Source: Cutaneotrichosporon cavernicola (lineage: Eukaryota; Basidiomycota; Tremellomycetes; Trichosporonales; Trichosporonaceae). Taken from it: 64,000 bases of DNA. Below the pieces are notes generated by a model. That model worked only from the letters and a program-made list of their open reading frames with translations, had not been told where the DNA came from and did no database searches. The translations under genes were made by a program, and so were the position numbers. Every line of letters begins with the position of its first letter. The first letter of the stretch is position 1. This document shows, in pieces, positions 1 to 14,684 of the stretch. The stretch spans positions 15,001-79,000 of the forward strand of contig NC_083400.1 of NCBI RefSeq assembly GCF_030864355.1. The letters are read 5' to 3'.

Positions 1-1788
1 TCGGCGCCCCGATGTTTTGATGACTGCTCATCGTCCCCCACGCTCCCGAGCAACAAGCTGTAAGATTTCTCCACTCTGTGGTCTACCAACAGGACCATGG
101 CCGCTTGACCTACAAAATCATCCACTCCATTGCGCAATCCTATTCAACCGACACGCAGTTTACCAACCCGTTTACTCGTCCGATAGCAAAGACTGGTGCC
201 ACGTCATTGGCCATCCGAAAACTCAACCTGAGCACACGATGGGTAGCGGGTACTGCACTCGCAGCTGGCATTGAAAGAATGACACGTGGAACCCCAGAGC
301 CGAGACGACCAGGAATTGCATGGGAGCCCGGCCATGACCATGGCCTCTCAACACACCTTTGGTGATCTCTCGCTGACCAAGCCTCCTCCGCGTACCTTGC
401 GTCCAGTAAGCGTGGTCTATCCTCCCAAACCTGATCGCCTCCCCGGCCCCTGTAGAGACTCGCAGCTACTTGCCCGGTTGGGGGCTGAGCGGCCACCGCG
501 TTCTCCAACCTCCTCCGGAACCACGATATGTTGATGTACGGATCATGGGGTATGTTGAGCCGCTCATCCGGGAATGGACTGCCGACGTTCCCGGGGGTTG
601 ACATCGCCATGTTCACCTTCCCTCAGGCAAGTCTACCTGGCCGCAAGCACGTGCAATTGTGGCTGGCGGATGATGGAGAGGCAGCGCGAGAGGCCCATTC
701 TTCTTGCGCACATGTAGCCTCTGTGGCCTCTGACTCTAGTCATCCTCTTGGTAGGGGCAGGGAGCTGTGATCGACATACTGCGAACCATCACGTGTCTCT
801 CCAATACAACTTCAAGGAGGAAGGCCCAGACAAGGTCCTTGTGTGCCGAGATACGCCGCTACTACTCCAACATCTGGTTCAGCCGCCTCGCATACTGACT
901 TCAAAATGGCTAGCACACTCAAGAGGTGCCCAGCAAGCTCGTCCTGCACAGAGAGTAGGGTCGTTGGTGCGAGTCAGTACTTCGACGTTGCCGATGGATC
1001 ACATCCTTTTCCGCGGTGAGCGGGCGAGGTCCAAACGCACAATTAGCCAGCACAGCGGAGCTGTTAACTGGGCTGGGCCGTCCCGTTCGCAACCGTTTTG
1101 TAGACAGGGTATAAGGTCACCCTCTCCTTGAGGGTTGAGCTGGTTCGTATTAACTCACAAATACCGCTACGGGGGCAATCCGGGTTGGACTGGTGGCCAC
1201 GACTCCGTGAACTAACTGCCCATGGCTCTTCTCCCCAACTTACGCAAAGTGAATCTGAGCTGTTGCCTGAGCCCGCTAACGGGACCTCCTCGCCGCCCGG
1301 ATCCAGGGAGGAAGCAGCGGTCTTACATTCGCCAGGAGCAAGGCTGGCAAAGAGGAAATGCCTCATCTACAAAGGTATGGGCCGGACTAGGGACAAGACA
1401 AAAGAGGGCGGTTGGTGAGAACTGAGGGCAAAAATAAGCCTGGCAGGCCTCGAGAGAGAGGGGATATGGCCAATTGTCACACATGGACAGACTAAAGTTA
1501 CTTTGACGTTCTACGCTCGAGTCTTCTCTGCTGCGGAACGGGATAACTGTAGACCTCCGATCCTACCCTCGAAGCCTCGCTCCTATTTACATTTCGGGAA
1601 GAAATCGGTTTTAAGGAAGAGTTCTGAAAGAGTACATGGTTGTAATGAAGGATATCTAACATATCTCTACAAGAGTTGGGTACTTCCAAACGAGGTGGGA
1701 AGCCCCAAGGACCAAAGACTGCGTGAGCGAGCATCCGTAACGGGAGCCGCTCCCGTTCATATTGATGACGTTCATCAATTGACGTTCC

Positions 1789-1808
1789 TGTTCTGACCGC
1801 TATCTCGG
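1789..1808 (+). repeat. possible LTR-start fragment
   Basis: The stretch GACCGCTATCTCGG (1795-1808), preceded by TGTTCT, matches the first bases of the LTR at 46588, which reads TGTTAC followed by the same 14 bases. Similarity ends soon after, so this may be a short solo-LTR relic or chance. I could not find a matching LTR end or target-site duplication. Confidence 0.25.
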
Positions 1809-2439
1809 CACAATCTTATATCATCTCACATTACCTAATCACATTACAAATCTTTTCAATTCAGATTCACAACGCGAACCATCCAACGGGACACACCCCT
1901 CAACTTCCAACCCCTAGCAAGTGTCAAGAACAAGACGGGGTCTCCCGATGCTGGGCCTCCACCACAAAATCGTCCTAGAGCATCTGATTCCAGTGTACCA
2001 TGCCTCTCCCAACCAGCAGCCCCATTGCGAAATAATGGTATCCGAGCATCTGAGGAAATCGAGGATTGGTCCATCAACCGCTCTCCTCAATCAGCAAAAT
2101 GACCGCTTCACAAGGAGACAGTGGTACCACTTTACTGTGAATGCGTCATTTGTCCCTTGCAAACGGATGGAGTACGAGGAGAGTGATAAGGCTGATGTTG
2201 AAGGATTCCTCCTATTTTTTCAATTCTGACTAGCAGAAGGTAATGGGTGTGTAGTCTAAATGGCTAGGCGCAAGGAGAGCAGAACGGTACATTACAACTT
2301 GATGAGGGATGAGTTTGCGCGAAAGTGGGGTGGAGACAGGAAATGGGGCCGAAAACAGTAGGTAGACTCGGACGACAATAGGCGTGGGGTCTAAGTAACC
2401 AGTGAGAGCCAATACTAATATGGGTGGAAATGAAGCCAT

Positions 2440-3240
2440 GAATTAGACTGTAACGAATTAAAGGATGAATTATACTAGGTTGAATAGAGAGATTGATCAG
2501 ACTTCACTAATGAAAATGATTAGTCAGACTTCAGTAATTAAAGCGATGGGTTAGACGTCATTAATTAAGGAGCCAGATTAGACTGGATTATTTAAACTCT
2601 GGATGATACAGATTGAATATAGTTTATTTATTATGGTCTGATTGGGTTTATTTATAGATAGTCATTACCAAGCCTGTAATCAAATAGTCTTTTTAAATTG
2701 ACTACCTAATCCATTGATTTCATAGTTATGACTACAAAATGACAAATAGCTTCAGTAATTAAACGACAAGTACAAATGTCAATTACATGTCATTACATTG
2801 GCTTCTGGATATCTCGTCGGCCAAAATACAAGTAATCGCCCCCAAGTAGGAATGTTACGAATGAAATTAACAATCATTTGTTCATCATCATTTAGAAGAA
2901 CGGTATTAATTAGAGCATCGCCGTCTTTGTTTAGTGACTATCATTAATGCAAGTGCATAATTTCAGTAGCCGAATTAGGATGATTACTTACTGTGCTGAG
3001 TTAGAGTAGAGGGCAGATGGCGCTTGACCAGACTTACGTTGTGCATTAAGCAGGAAGGCATTAATTTCAATAGCGGGGCAGAACAAATATTCCATACCAT
3101 TTAGAGTGGGCCGGTAACCCATTACAAAGAAACATCTAATTAGACTCGAGACACATCCTAAGCATGAGTCTGAGTGACCGATGAATTACTTACTGGCCGA
3201 ATATGTATAGTGAGAATGGGATGGATAACACTATATAGAG
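2440..3240. other. AT-rich island without genes
   Basis: Base composition changes sharply to AT-rich here compared with the GC-rich gene blocks. There are imperfect repeats such as ATCAGACTTCACTAAT (about 2496) and GTCAGACTTCAGTAAT (about 2523), and many TTAATTA/ATTAGAC words. There is no long open frame. It resembles decayed transposable-element sequence, possibly mutated by a C-to-T process, but no element can be named. Confidence 0.5.
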
Positions 3241-4250
3241 TCACCTACTTGGGCAGAGAAAAAATGTGTGGGGCGATTAGTTGAATCCACTTCGGCCCAA
3301 ACGCGTTTGTTTGATTGCGTACGCCTACCGGCCGCCATGTCCGCTGGACAAGTACATGCACTCCGAGCCCATCTTCATCATCTCCACAGGCTTCCAAGAT
3401 ACCGGGGAGGTTCCTACCCGCATGATAATCGGGGCCCACAACCAGTACAGACACCTACCGAGTCATTGTTCCTCATACTTACCATTCACTCTTCAACTAC
3501 AAACCTCTTCGCAGTCGCGGCTCCATATCCTTCCTCCCCAGACGAAGCCGATGTTTTAGCAGCTGGCATGATCCCAACTCCATCACATATGGGCGCTCAT
3601 GCCGGCCCCAGCGCAATTGCAATGTTTCGCTTTCCGCCTACTCCCTACCCTCATCAATGTCTTTCGAAAGCGGCAACAGTACAGAATCTAAATATACATG
3701 GATGATCAGCAGGGCAAGGAAACCAGAGGGGAGGGTGATAAGGGCTAGCTTTCTCGACTAGCGGCTCCACGCTCCTCTCCATCCGTACACTCATACGCAC
3801 TAACATGCCGATATGACCGACACGAGTTCATCCTATGTCCCATACCGCCCCAGGACATCCAGTCCACCACTCAAGCGTAGCCCGCCCACACTTCCCCGAC
3901 CGCTGCGTCCAACGCCCACCCCAAAATCCTCTGTCTCTGCCGTTCATCTGGTGCTGGTTGTCAGGGCTCCATGGCCCAGCTTGCTGGTATTCTCAACCTA
4001 CCCTGGGCAAATTCTTGAGCTCGAACAGATCTCACACCCTGAACTCCCTCTTGGCACATACAGTGCAGTATGGGACGAAGTGCAGGATGAAGACAAGTGG
4101 AGCCTGTTACGAAAGCAATGCTCACCAGCTTGCTGTAGAGCCAGCCTGGTCCTAGCCTCGGGTGTTTTGCCCACCAGAGGAGCGTGGACCGCAACACTCA
4201 CTTCTGTTCACCAGAGGTAAGTCGTTGATGAGGGAGGGACGAGGAAGATG

Positions 4251-4322
4251 GGTCTGAATGGGGTTCCCAAGCCGGGGCCTCTTTAGGGTCTGAATGGGGT
4301 TCCCAAGCAGAGGCCTCTTTTC
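4251..4322. repeat. 36-bp tandem duplication
   Basis: The segment beginning GGTCTGAATGGGGTTCCCAA at 4251 is repeated from 4287 with a 36-bp period and only a few mismatches (CCGGGGCC against CAGAGGCC). There is no coding context. Confidence 0.8.
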
Positions 4323-5605
4323 AAGGCGCATTCCATCTAGCCCACACTGACTAACTTTATGTGAGGGAGAAGTTGGCTGCACTGCTTGAAAGCATTGATG
4401 GAGGGCAAAAAGCACATTGCCTTCGGGGTCATATTGAAGAGTTAATACATGCCAAATGGCACATGGAGGACTATGATAGTGCCTTTTGGGCATGGAACCA
4501 TAGAAGCGGACTCGGGTGGGAAAGTCGGCGGAGGGGGAACGCTCCCTCGGCAAGCTGAGAGGCCTGTGGTTTCAGCTTTGCCGGGCTTGAGGCAGACACC
4601 ACTCCGCCAAACGGTGGTAGTCCGATCTCATTTAGTAATGGAGTCCACCAGAAGCTGGTGATACAGTACTACGCTAGAATGGATGAGTTGAGGTGAACCG
4701 ATTTCATTTGGCATGCCCTTCAGTAGTCTGTTGTGGGAAAAATTACCAGTCTCCCTTCCTATCGGGTCCTGCTCGCTCCCAACAAACTGGAGGTCCCCGG
4801 CAAACCATTGGAACACATTTTCAGGTTGTCGCGCTGATCAGATTGCCGTTTTTACTTTTGAATTGGGGATTTTGAATTCGGGAAAGAGAAACTCATGCCG
4901 GCTGCCGGCCGGTAACCAGTTTTTGTACTCGTGCAGCTCTAGTGTGGGAGGGGAGTTGAACATAAACACAGTGGACAGTAACAAGAGGCAAGTCGTGAGA
5001 CTGTCCTGTCTAAAGGCCGTTGCAACAGTCTAGATGGTTGTCTACAATATCAGCATGGAGTGAGGCTCAAGAAATATCAGGGTAGCCCAACAGCTGAATT
5101 CCTCATTGCTCGACACGTATGGGCAGAGAACGCCTGTACTAGTTCTTTTTGCGTACTGCCGACCGACGAGTGGGAGATTCCTGTTCATATCTTCTTCCGC
5201 CAAGCTGCGGCCAGAGGGCAACATGTGACTGGCGGATGGATGAGAGAAATGTTGATGAGATGGTAGGGTTGTGTCGTGTGCCACCTAAAGCTGTTGTTTT
5301 GTTGTCAGCAAGTGGGCCAGGTGGGTTGAGTCTTGGTTGATAACGGGTAATCTGAATAGAGTGGCAACCTTAAATGTAATGTGATTTGTAATGGGATACC
5401 TGTCCAATGAGGAATGAGGGATGAGGGATGAGGAATGATGGATGAGGAATGATAGGTGTTGAATGTTTAACACGTCCCTGGCCTGGAGCCAATCTGCTTC
5501 CGTGTAGCAGCTAATCCTCCACCACTCGACTGTTCTCCAATTTACCATTCTCTCAATCATCATCATCATCATTCCATCCACCATTCACTCCATCCAACGC
5601 CAACA

Positions 5606-8600
5606 ATGTATCTACAATCCAACTCATTACATACATCTTACCCACCAATCGTCAGACCCATGAAACAATCTCCCACTCCTCCTACTCCTCCTACTCCCCG
5701 TCCTCCTCATCATCATGATCATCATGATCCAGACTTGCCTCCTCCTTCCTCACAACCCAGACCTCGATCCCCTTCCCGCTCTCCCTCTCCACCACCCTCA
5801 TCCTTTGAACAAACCCTCTTCCTCCCTTCATTCCCAGACGGTTCCCACCTCTTTGACGACTCGGACCCCGATAGCCAATTTCACTTTGCCCATCATATCC
5901 AGGAAGCAGACACTTTCCGCAACTGGCTTCACCGCCTGTCGTCATCCCCTTCACCGTCACCCGGACATAGTCCAACTGAAGCTCAGATGTTCGAGTACTA
6001 TCATCAGCCTTCCACCACACCTTGGTTGGTCCTTGACAGCATCAGCGACAACAGCAGTAGCAGCGACCCACTCTCCAGCGCAACCGTTTCCCCTGCTCCA
6101 CTCTCAAACGACGTCGGCACGCCCTTTCCGGTGTTCCAGGAGGCCCCTCCGCGCATACGCAGTGTGAGTCCAGCGTCAGACGTCTCAGAAGGCACGAGAA
6201 CGCTCGAGGAATCAGTCATGGATTACAATTGTTGCGCGGCGCCACCTGCCCGAACCCATCCTCCACCAGCTGTTCAAGATCGGATGTTCGACAGTGACGG
6301 CAGACCCAATACCGACGAGGCGCGTGATATCATGGAGGCGATAAGGATGGCTTTGGAGAGAGGAATTGCCTGGGGCTTTGATCCAGACAGTGACTTCCCG
6401 CTCGGAGAAGCCTCTCCGCCAGGTTGGACCACTTCGACCGACTCGGACGATGAGGAGCTGCTTCGAGCATCTAGCGAGTATGTTTCCCTGCCAAGATTTG
6501 AGCAGACATTGAATCGAAAGCGACCTGTTCGGCGACCCTTATCCGACAAGCGGTGGCCCTCCAGTGAATGGCCGGAGATGTACACTCCGAGTGCTTCTCT
6601 CAAACAAGGCCTACGAGTCGTTGCGGATCGCGTCGTGTCTGCCAAAGGGTTGGAGCATCCGATCTTTGGCCCATTCCACCCAGCAGAGAAAGTGTCGCCC
6701 CCTGTCCCCGAGTGGTTGGTTCGGAAGTACGAGGCCGGCACCGAGGAGTTGGAAACAGCTGTTAAGGTTGTGAGTTGGTCATTTCCTTTCGACTGTAGCT
6801 GACTGGGTCAGGACTCCCGAGAAGTTGCGCAACCTGTGCACTCTGAGGCGGACAGTCTGCGCGATACGCCACCTCGGCCTCTGTCGCAGAGTGACGGCAA
6901 GCCTATCCACACTGTGTCGACACTGCTCGAGGCGGACACTCTGCGCGATACGCCACCCCGGCCTCTGTCGCAGAGTGACGGCAAGCCTCTCCACACTGTG
7001 TCGACACTGCTCCCACTCGTTCACCGCAGCACTTCCGATCCCGAGCCCATCTTGCTCTCCCAAAGTGACGGAGAGGCGCAGGTGAGCGCACCAATGATCA
7101 TCGACAGATGAGAAGCTGACACCTCAGCTGGCCGTCCAACTTCCTCTGAGTGCTGGTCAACCACTAGGGACACCATGTCGCCTCCTCTCCGAGTTAGATG
7201 GGAACCAGGACGCAGTGGGTTTCCAACCTCACTCTCAAAGCGATGGGAAGCTGCAGGTGAGAGCTCACTGATACTAGGATACCAAGCGATGTCGCTGACG
7301 GTTAGCTGCCGCTCTCACAAGGCGATGGGAAGCCGCTATCTTCTTCTAACACTGCTGGTGCAGCATTAAACGCACTGTTGAAGCCAAATATAGCGGTTTC
7401 GTCCCCTCCCTCCCAAGACGATAAAATGCCTGTCGCTTCTCCTCACATGACCGCAACTGAGCTTCCCAACAACGGGGTCAAGTTCGAACGAGAATCCTCA
7501 CCGCTGTGGGAGTATCCTGGCAGGCCGCTTGACTCGGAGCCCAACGAGCGCCTCATCACGATTATTTCGAAGCCTTTCGGTAAGATGAAGCTTTTGCCCG
7601 ACAGGTATTGGCGCATCACGCACAAGGGCCCAATGCGGGAGGATGATGACTACGACTCGGACGAACTGCTCGAGCCGGAGACCGGGAACGTTAGGGATGT
7701 CACGGCCATGCGCCCAGACCCCTTTGGTCTGATGCCGAAGCATGTGGTCGACACCATGGAATCGGGAGGCGAGGAGGCGCTGAGGGGCATCTTACACATG
7801 TCACTGTTCGCTAGGCCGCCTTTGACGAAGATCGCCCGCAAGCAGATGGCGGCTCTCAACTTCGAATCGACTGTTCGGATGTCTGCGGCCTTGCTTCCTC
7901 CTTCGTAAGTCCGCGAGTGACCGGTTTAAACTCCAGCTGACAATAGTGTGGTCATGATGGCGGAAAGACGCGTACGGAGGATCATTGATTTCGTCAAAGG
8001 TTCTTGGTGTGAGCCTAGCGAGGCGGTCACGGTCGCGTCGGGGCTGTGGGGACGGCCTCGCCACGACTTTGAACAGGTCTCCTTCTATGTGAGGGGCGAA
8101 CCACTTGTGGACCACGACCTCACATGCGCGCGGAACTCAAACGCTCGTCCGTCACGCTACGGGTCGCCTTGGACGACAGACGGCGAGTTGGAAGAGCAAA
8201 GCAATGTGACCAAATTCTTCGTGACCGGACTTCGACACATGGCGAGGAGCCGGAAGCGCATGTACTCGGCCCATTCGCAGATGCTGCGCAGGAAAGCGAA
8301 ACACGGCCACCTGTTCAAAGACCAACTGGACGCGGCAGCTGCGGACAGTGTCCGGCGGAAGGGCCGGGCGACGCGCGATGGCAATACCATCATCCCCAAC
8401 GCTGTCCATCCCTCCCTGGAAGAGCGATTGTTTGGGGAAGACCTGCAACAGAGACGGCTGCGAAGGTCTCTGCGAGAAATGAACGAGATCATCTCGATTC
8501 CCGGCGTCCATCGGCGCCGCACAGTCAAGAGAGGAAGACCGCCGTCGAGATCCCGGAAACGGCACCAGTGGGATGGCCGGAGTCGTTATCCGTCATTCGA

Positions 8601-10782
8601 CGCCGATGGTAACCCTTATCTTCCCGACATCGACATGCATTCGGCCCCCGACGTCGATGACTCAGAGGATGAGATATCTTCCTATGAGGGCGAAGACGAG
8701 GAGAGTGACGAAAGTGATGACGTTATTGACTGGGATACGGAGGTCGACATCAATGGCGCTGCGGATAGCGCTGACGACGACAGCGACGGCGATGAAAGCG
8801 CCGACGACGGCATCGGCAGTGACGATTCCGCCGAGGGCAGTGACGATACCGGCGAGGATACCGACGAGGACGGCACCGACGACGAGGATACCGACCAGAC
8901 AGATGAGGAGACCGGGGAGCAGTCAGAGGCCGATGCCGATGATGTGGACGCAGCTGTCTCTTATGCCTGGCCGATGAACTTCCGGTCGTTCGACGACCTC
9001 CTGATGTACGAGCGCGCGATTCATGTTCACCAAAATTGGCCCAAAGAGGATCCCGATGCGTACGACTCGGAAGTTGAGTCGGACGGACTGTCGGACAGAC
9101 TGACATCCTCGTCTTCTTCGCAACAAACTCCGGCCGCCAGCGCTTCAACGCGGCCTTCTGCTTCCGAACCTGCGAACGCCGTCGCCGGGCCCTCGACAGC
9201 GGGGCGCCAACGAGGCAGTCTCCTAATCAACAACGATAATGGCGTTGCTGCAGTTGCTTCTGCCCAGGAAGGGACGCGCGCTGGTGACAGCGACGAGCCT
9301 CCCAAGAAGCGCGGCCCAGGGCGTCCGCGCAAGCAAATGGAGGCCGATCCCTCCCCTGCCATTTCCAAGAAGCGCGGGCGTCCGCCCAAGGACAGGGCCG
9401 TCGGTCCTGTTCCCCCCACATCTGATGAGCCGCCAAAGAAGCGCAAGCCTGGACGTCCTCCCAAGAACAAGGAGGCGGATACGGCACCCATCACAGCCAA
9501 CGCAGACCCGCCACCCGCCACTTCGACCGAGACTGCCGACGAGCCCCCCAAGACAAGAGGTCCTGGTCGCCCCCGAAAGAGCGAGAAGACGGATCCCGCC
9601 CCCACTACTCCCAAGAAGCGTGGCCGTCCGCCTAAGGACAAGGGCAAGGGCAAGCAGCGAGCGGACGGTGAGGATGAAGAGGAGGAGGTGGACGAGCTGG
9701 CAACCCCCAAGCAAACGCGATACGAGCCAGGTGCAAGGTTAGGCGCGATCGAGAACAACGACAACCCGACCGTCCCTGTCGGCCCAAGAGCCGGACAGAT
9801 AATCGACTGCATTCTGGTCCCTTCCCGACCCCACAGAGGGCAGCCATCACCAGAAGTGGTACATTACGACCAAGCGAAGGCTGGCCAGTCGTGGGAGAAC
9901 CCTCTGACGCTGTCCGACGAGGACATTGAGGTCACAGAGCCGTCCCCGAAGCGACCACGCGGGCGTCCTTCCAAGAACCCGGTCCCAGAGAAGCAGGCTG
10001 GGACATCCACTGCTTCTGCGGATCAGTTGGTTCCAGCTGCCTCTGCTGCCCCCGCTCATGCCGAGCCGTCAACCGCTTCGACCTCCTTACCTGTGACGAG
10101 GCAGGGGCCGACGTGGGCGACTCACAATGGAAACACGAGGGACACCGTCTCCACGACCATTGCAGGTGAGGAGAGTATGGACGAGCTGCAAGACAGCCAA
10201 GAAGTCCCAGTGAGGCGCGGCCCGGGTCGGCCCAAGGGTAGCAAGAACCGCCCGAAGCCGACGGCGGTTGTTGACGAAGCGGCGGTTGTCGGCGAAGAGC
10301 TGGTGAAGCGCAAACGTGGTCGTCCTCGTAAGACGGATCCTGGGCCGGTGAGCGACGAGCCACCTGTGAAGCGCAAGCGTGGGCGCCCTCGAAAGACGGG
10401 ACCAACAGTCCCGCCGCCTGCCCCCGCCGTTGAGGACACTGAGACCCCAGCCAGACGTGGCCCGGGTCGCCCTAGAGGCAGCACCAACTACGCATCTGCT
10501 CTCGCGCAGACCTCCACTGCCCGGGTCACAAGGTCGACTCCCCACGCATCTTCCGGAGCTGTGGGCCAAGCCCCAGGACCGCCGCTTTCGAGACCAAGCA
10601 CGAGGTCGAGTCGAGCCAACAAAGCCGAGTTGGCGGCGCTGTACCCGGCATACTACGATGCGGAGACCAAGGAGGACGAGTTCAACGACCAGGAGGAACA
10701 GCGCGATGACCGCAATAACAAGGACGGCGATGAGTCGTCGTACCGGCCTGATGACGATAACGACGATGACCTTTACATGTAA
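5606..10782 (+). CDS. large AT-hook nuclear protein, five exons
   Basis: I join exons 5606-6769, 6812-7081, 7128-7256, 7306-7904 and 7947-10782, all with GTGAG/GTAAG donors and CTGAC or similar branch motifs, giving about 1665 residues. The N-terminal 390 residues are Pro/Ser/His-rich. Exons 2-4 carry repeats built around LSQSDGK. About residues 560-900 (LLPDRYWRITHKG onward) look like a folded region I do not recognise. An Asp/Glu/Ser-rich tract follows (about 950-1045). The C-terminal third holds about ten AT-hooks of the (R/K)GRP(R/P)K type, with one more near residue 916. AT-hooks bind the minor groove of AT-rich DNA, so a chromatin role is inferred. It could be a lineage-specific protein. 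Exon 1 could also end at 6766, in frame. The start is the ATG at 5606; the next in-frame ATG is at 5660. Confidence 0.8.
6845..7012 (+). repeat. 84-bp coding direct repeat
   Basis: Two adjacent 84-bp copies (6845-6928, 6929-7012) differ at only a few bases and encode two 28-residue units, EADSLRDTPPRPLSQSDGKP onward and its near twin. They lie inside exon 2 of the AT-hook gene and keep the frame. Confidence 0.95.
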
Positions 10783-11185
10783 AGGGTGATCGTCGTCTCG
10801 TTCATATTGATAGCGGATGTAAATAACAATTTGTGCCACCCAATGACCAGATCACCCGGCTTTGTGTGTCACAGGATGGCAGGATGGCTACTGCTGCTTG
10901 CACATTGTATGGGTTACACATTCCGTCATTCATGGGGTTGACGTTAGGAGGGAAGCTGAGCATTTGGACTGATATCTTATCATTCATCACGGGCATAGAG
11001 TGGGAATGTTTTGTGTGATCAACGCCACGTGGGGCCCCATATCCCATGCTGATGACGTGACCACCCCCCCACCCACTCTGACTCTCACTCTCAATTCAGC
11101 AAGCCATCTCTCAATCACTCATCCAACCATCCAACCATCCAACCATCCAACCATCCAACACTCCAAACTATCCGTTCACACAATC
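10783..11185. other. intergenic, tail of AT-hook gene and upstream region of next gene
   Basis: No gene seen. A short ATCCAACC-type tandem repeat runs at about 11122-11160, just upstream of the next start codon, typical of CT/CA-rich fungal 5' leaders. Confidence 0.6.
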
Positions 11186-11904
11186 ATGGCCGACGTTCTC
11201 CCACCCCTCTACTACTATTTCTTCTCGCTCGTCGAGCCTGTATGTTCCGAGCTCCACCCAGTGCCGCTGACAATAGGGCCTCTCAGTCGCGGGAGCCCTG
11301 TATGCTGCATTTAGGCCCGAGACGTACGCGGCCGATCTCCTGCCCAACGGCGTGGAGAGACTTACTCAGGCCGTTGGCAACACGCTGCGTGGGCGGATGA
11401 TGTGTGGCCAGCTGGGAAGTTGTGAGTTGCCTGGGGCCTTCTGCATCCCCCTGTCCTCCACTCATCTTCTAGGCTTCCTTGTGCTCGCGATGAACTCGTT
11501 CTCGCTCGTCCCGGTGTTCCGCCGGCAAACTCCAGCGTTGTGCGAGAGCCTCACGTCCGCCCTCCTTGTCCCGCTTCTCATTGGAGACTTTACCCAGTGC
11601 GTTACCTTGACTCTTTCCTCGGGACGCAACTGACAGCAGCATCATCCTGACACTGGTAGCGCTACCGGGGACGCTCGCGTTCGAGCCGTGGAACTGGACG
11701 CAGCTCATCCACGGCAACGTCAGCATTACTTTAGGTCTCATTGTTATACGGTGAGTTATTGCGGGCAGCTGTGAGCTAGGAAGCTGTCGGGTGGCCGTCC
11801 AAGGGCGTGGTGCTGACTACAGCATGCTCTGGTTCCTCGGCGTTGGCCGCCAGTCACCGGCTGCGGTCACGGCCAAGGCGCGCAAGAACGACAAGGCCGA
11901 GTAG
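11186..11904 (+). CDS. small multi-pass membrane protein (DUF7704-like)
   Basis: Exons 11186-11239, 11277-11421, 11473-11596, 11640-11750 and 11823-11904 give 171 residues. Exon 4 could instead start at 11637, adding one residue. Four hydrophobic segments are visible: around PPLYYYFFSLVEP with GLSVAGALYAAF; CFLVLAMNSFSLVPVF; SALLVPLLIGDFT with IILTLVALPG; and GNVSITLGLIVIRMLWFLG. The tail is basic (AKARKNDKAE). The arrangement and the WNWTQLIHGN...RMLWFLGVGR end recall the fungal DUF7704 family of small integral membrane proteins, whose function is unknown. That assignment is from memory of the family and not from a search. The ATG is chosen because it opens directly into the first hydrophobic segment and is in a CATCATGG context. 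Confidence 0.75.
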
Positions 11905-12444
11905 GCGCGCGAACGCGAATGGACTTGGCAGGTGACGGATTGCCGGCATGATGTTACCCTCCAACCAAGGCTGGACCTTCGTCGTCTGACGCATGACGCC
12001 GAGTCTCTCGTGGAGGCAAGGCTCCCAGTACTGCCATTCTGGAAATAGAATAGATGCAAACATCGACACCTCTTGCCCCTCAACAGCCACCAACACCTAC
12101 GCAACACGGATATGTCCAGAGCTTGGTTGAACTGTGCCGTCCAGACGATCAGGCAAGCAACGGTTCCCATGATCCCAGACCACGTCTTGGGCCCTCCTCG
12201 TGGTCGGACCCACATGCGCTGGCACGTTTTTGAGACCCTGGTCAACAGCGCCTCATATTAATGTGACAATGTTGGGCCTTGGTATCCTTGAGATCGGGAA
12301 AGGCTGCATGGAGGATATTCTGGTGGACAAATATCTGCCCCACTCCGTCTCTTAAGCAATTTGCTCCCGCAACACGAGTGACCTCCACCTTCACCTCCAC
12401 ATCCGAGAAGGTCTCTGCACTTGAACCCATTCTTAATCCTGCCC
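11905..12444. other. intergenic
   Basis: 3' region of the membrane protein gene and 5' region of the PLP-protein gene. No further gene or structured element seen. Confidence 0.6.
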
Positions 12445-14269
<1,825 letters not shown>

Positions 14270-14684
14270 GCGGACAAGTCGGCGAGGGCGTCTTCCACAG
14301 CCTTGCCGTGCCCGTGCACACCGCTGGCCAGGCGCGAGTCGACATGCGGGCGTAGGTGGGTTGCACCCAATGGGAGCAGCTGAAAGGTCGAAAGTGAGGG
14401 AGCGTCGCGGAGAATGCTAGGCGCGCCATAAGAGCGGATGTGAGAATCTTGGAGGAGGCTGGGTGCCAGGATAAGCAGAAATAGACCGTATCATAGCATT
14501 TAGGATAGAGTTGCGACTTGGTTGGAACCGGCCCAGTAACGGAGGGAGCAGTTGCTATTGTTCATGAGCACGACGGGGGAGTCGGAGTGAATCAGCGAAA
14601 CGTGCCGATATGAGTTGGCGTCTTGTCCGCCACAGGATCCATCAAAAGACGCCTGGAGCATTGAATACACATCAAAAGATTCAT
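14270..14684. other. intergenic
   Basis: 3' region of the PLP-protein gene and the downstream side of the tRNA. A TTTT tract on the minus strand (14674-14677) would terminate RNA polymerase III for the tRNA. Confidence 0.6.

Larger units (their letters stand above)
1..5605. other. gene-poor left flank
   Basis: No convincing gene is visible. Open frames here are short, mostly lack an ATG in good context, and show no recognisable domain or consistent splice pattern. An AT-rich island, a short LTR-like motif and a 36-bp tandem duplication are listed separately. A simple GATGAGGAAT-like repeat runs at about 5408-5455, just upstream of the next gene. Confidence 0.6.

Noticed and set aside
140..616. 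158-codon minus-strand open frame at the left edge
   Set aside because: No recognised motif, low-complexity drift of sequence type along the frame, and no supporting splice or start context. It looks like chance.
3268..4660. Several overlapping 60-145-codon plus-strand frames
   Set aside because: Pro/Ser/His-rich translations typical of random GC/CT-rich DNA, with no domain, no consistent splicing and no frame dominance.
9027..10839. Long minus-strand frames of 261 and 250 codons
   Set aside because: They are antisense shadows of the AT-hook repeats, producing Gly/Arg/Leu-rich low-complexity translations.
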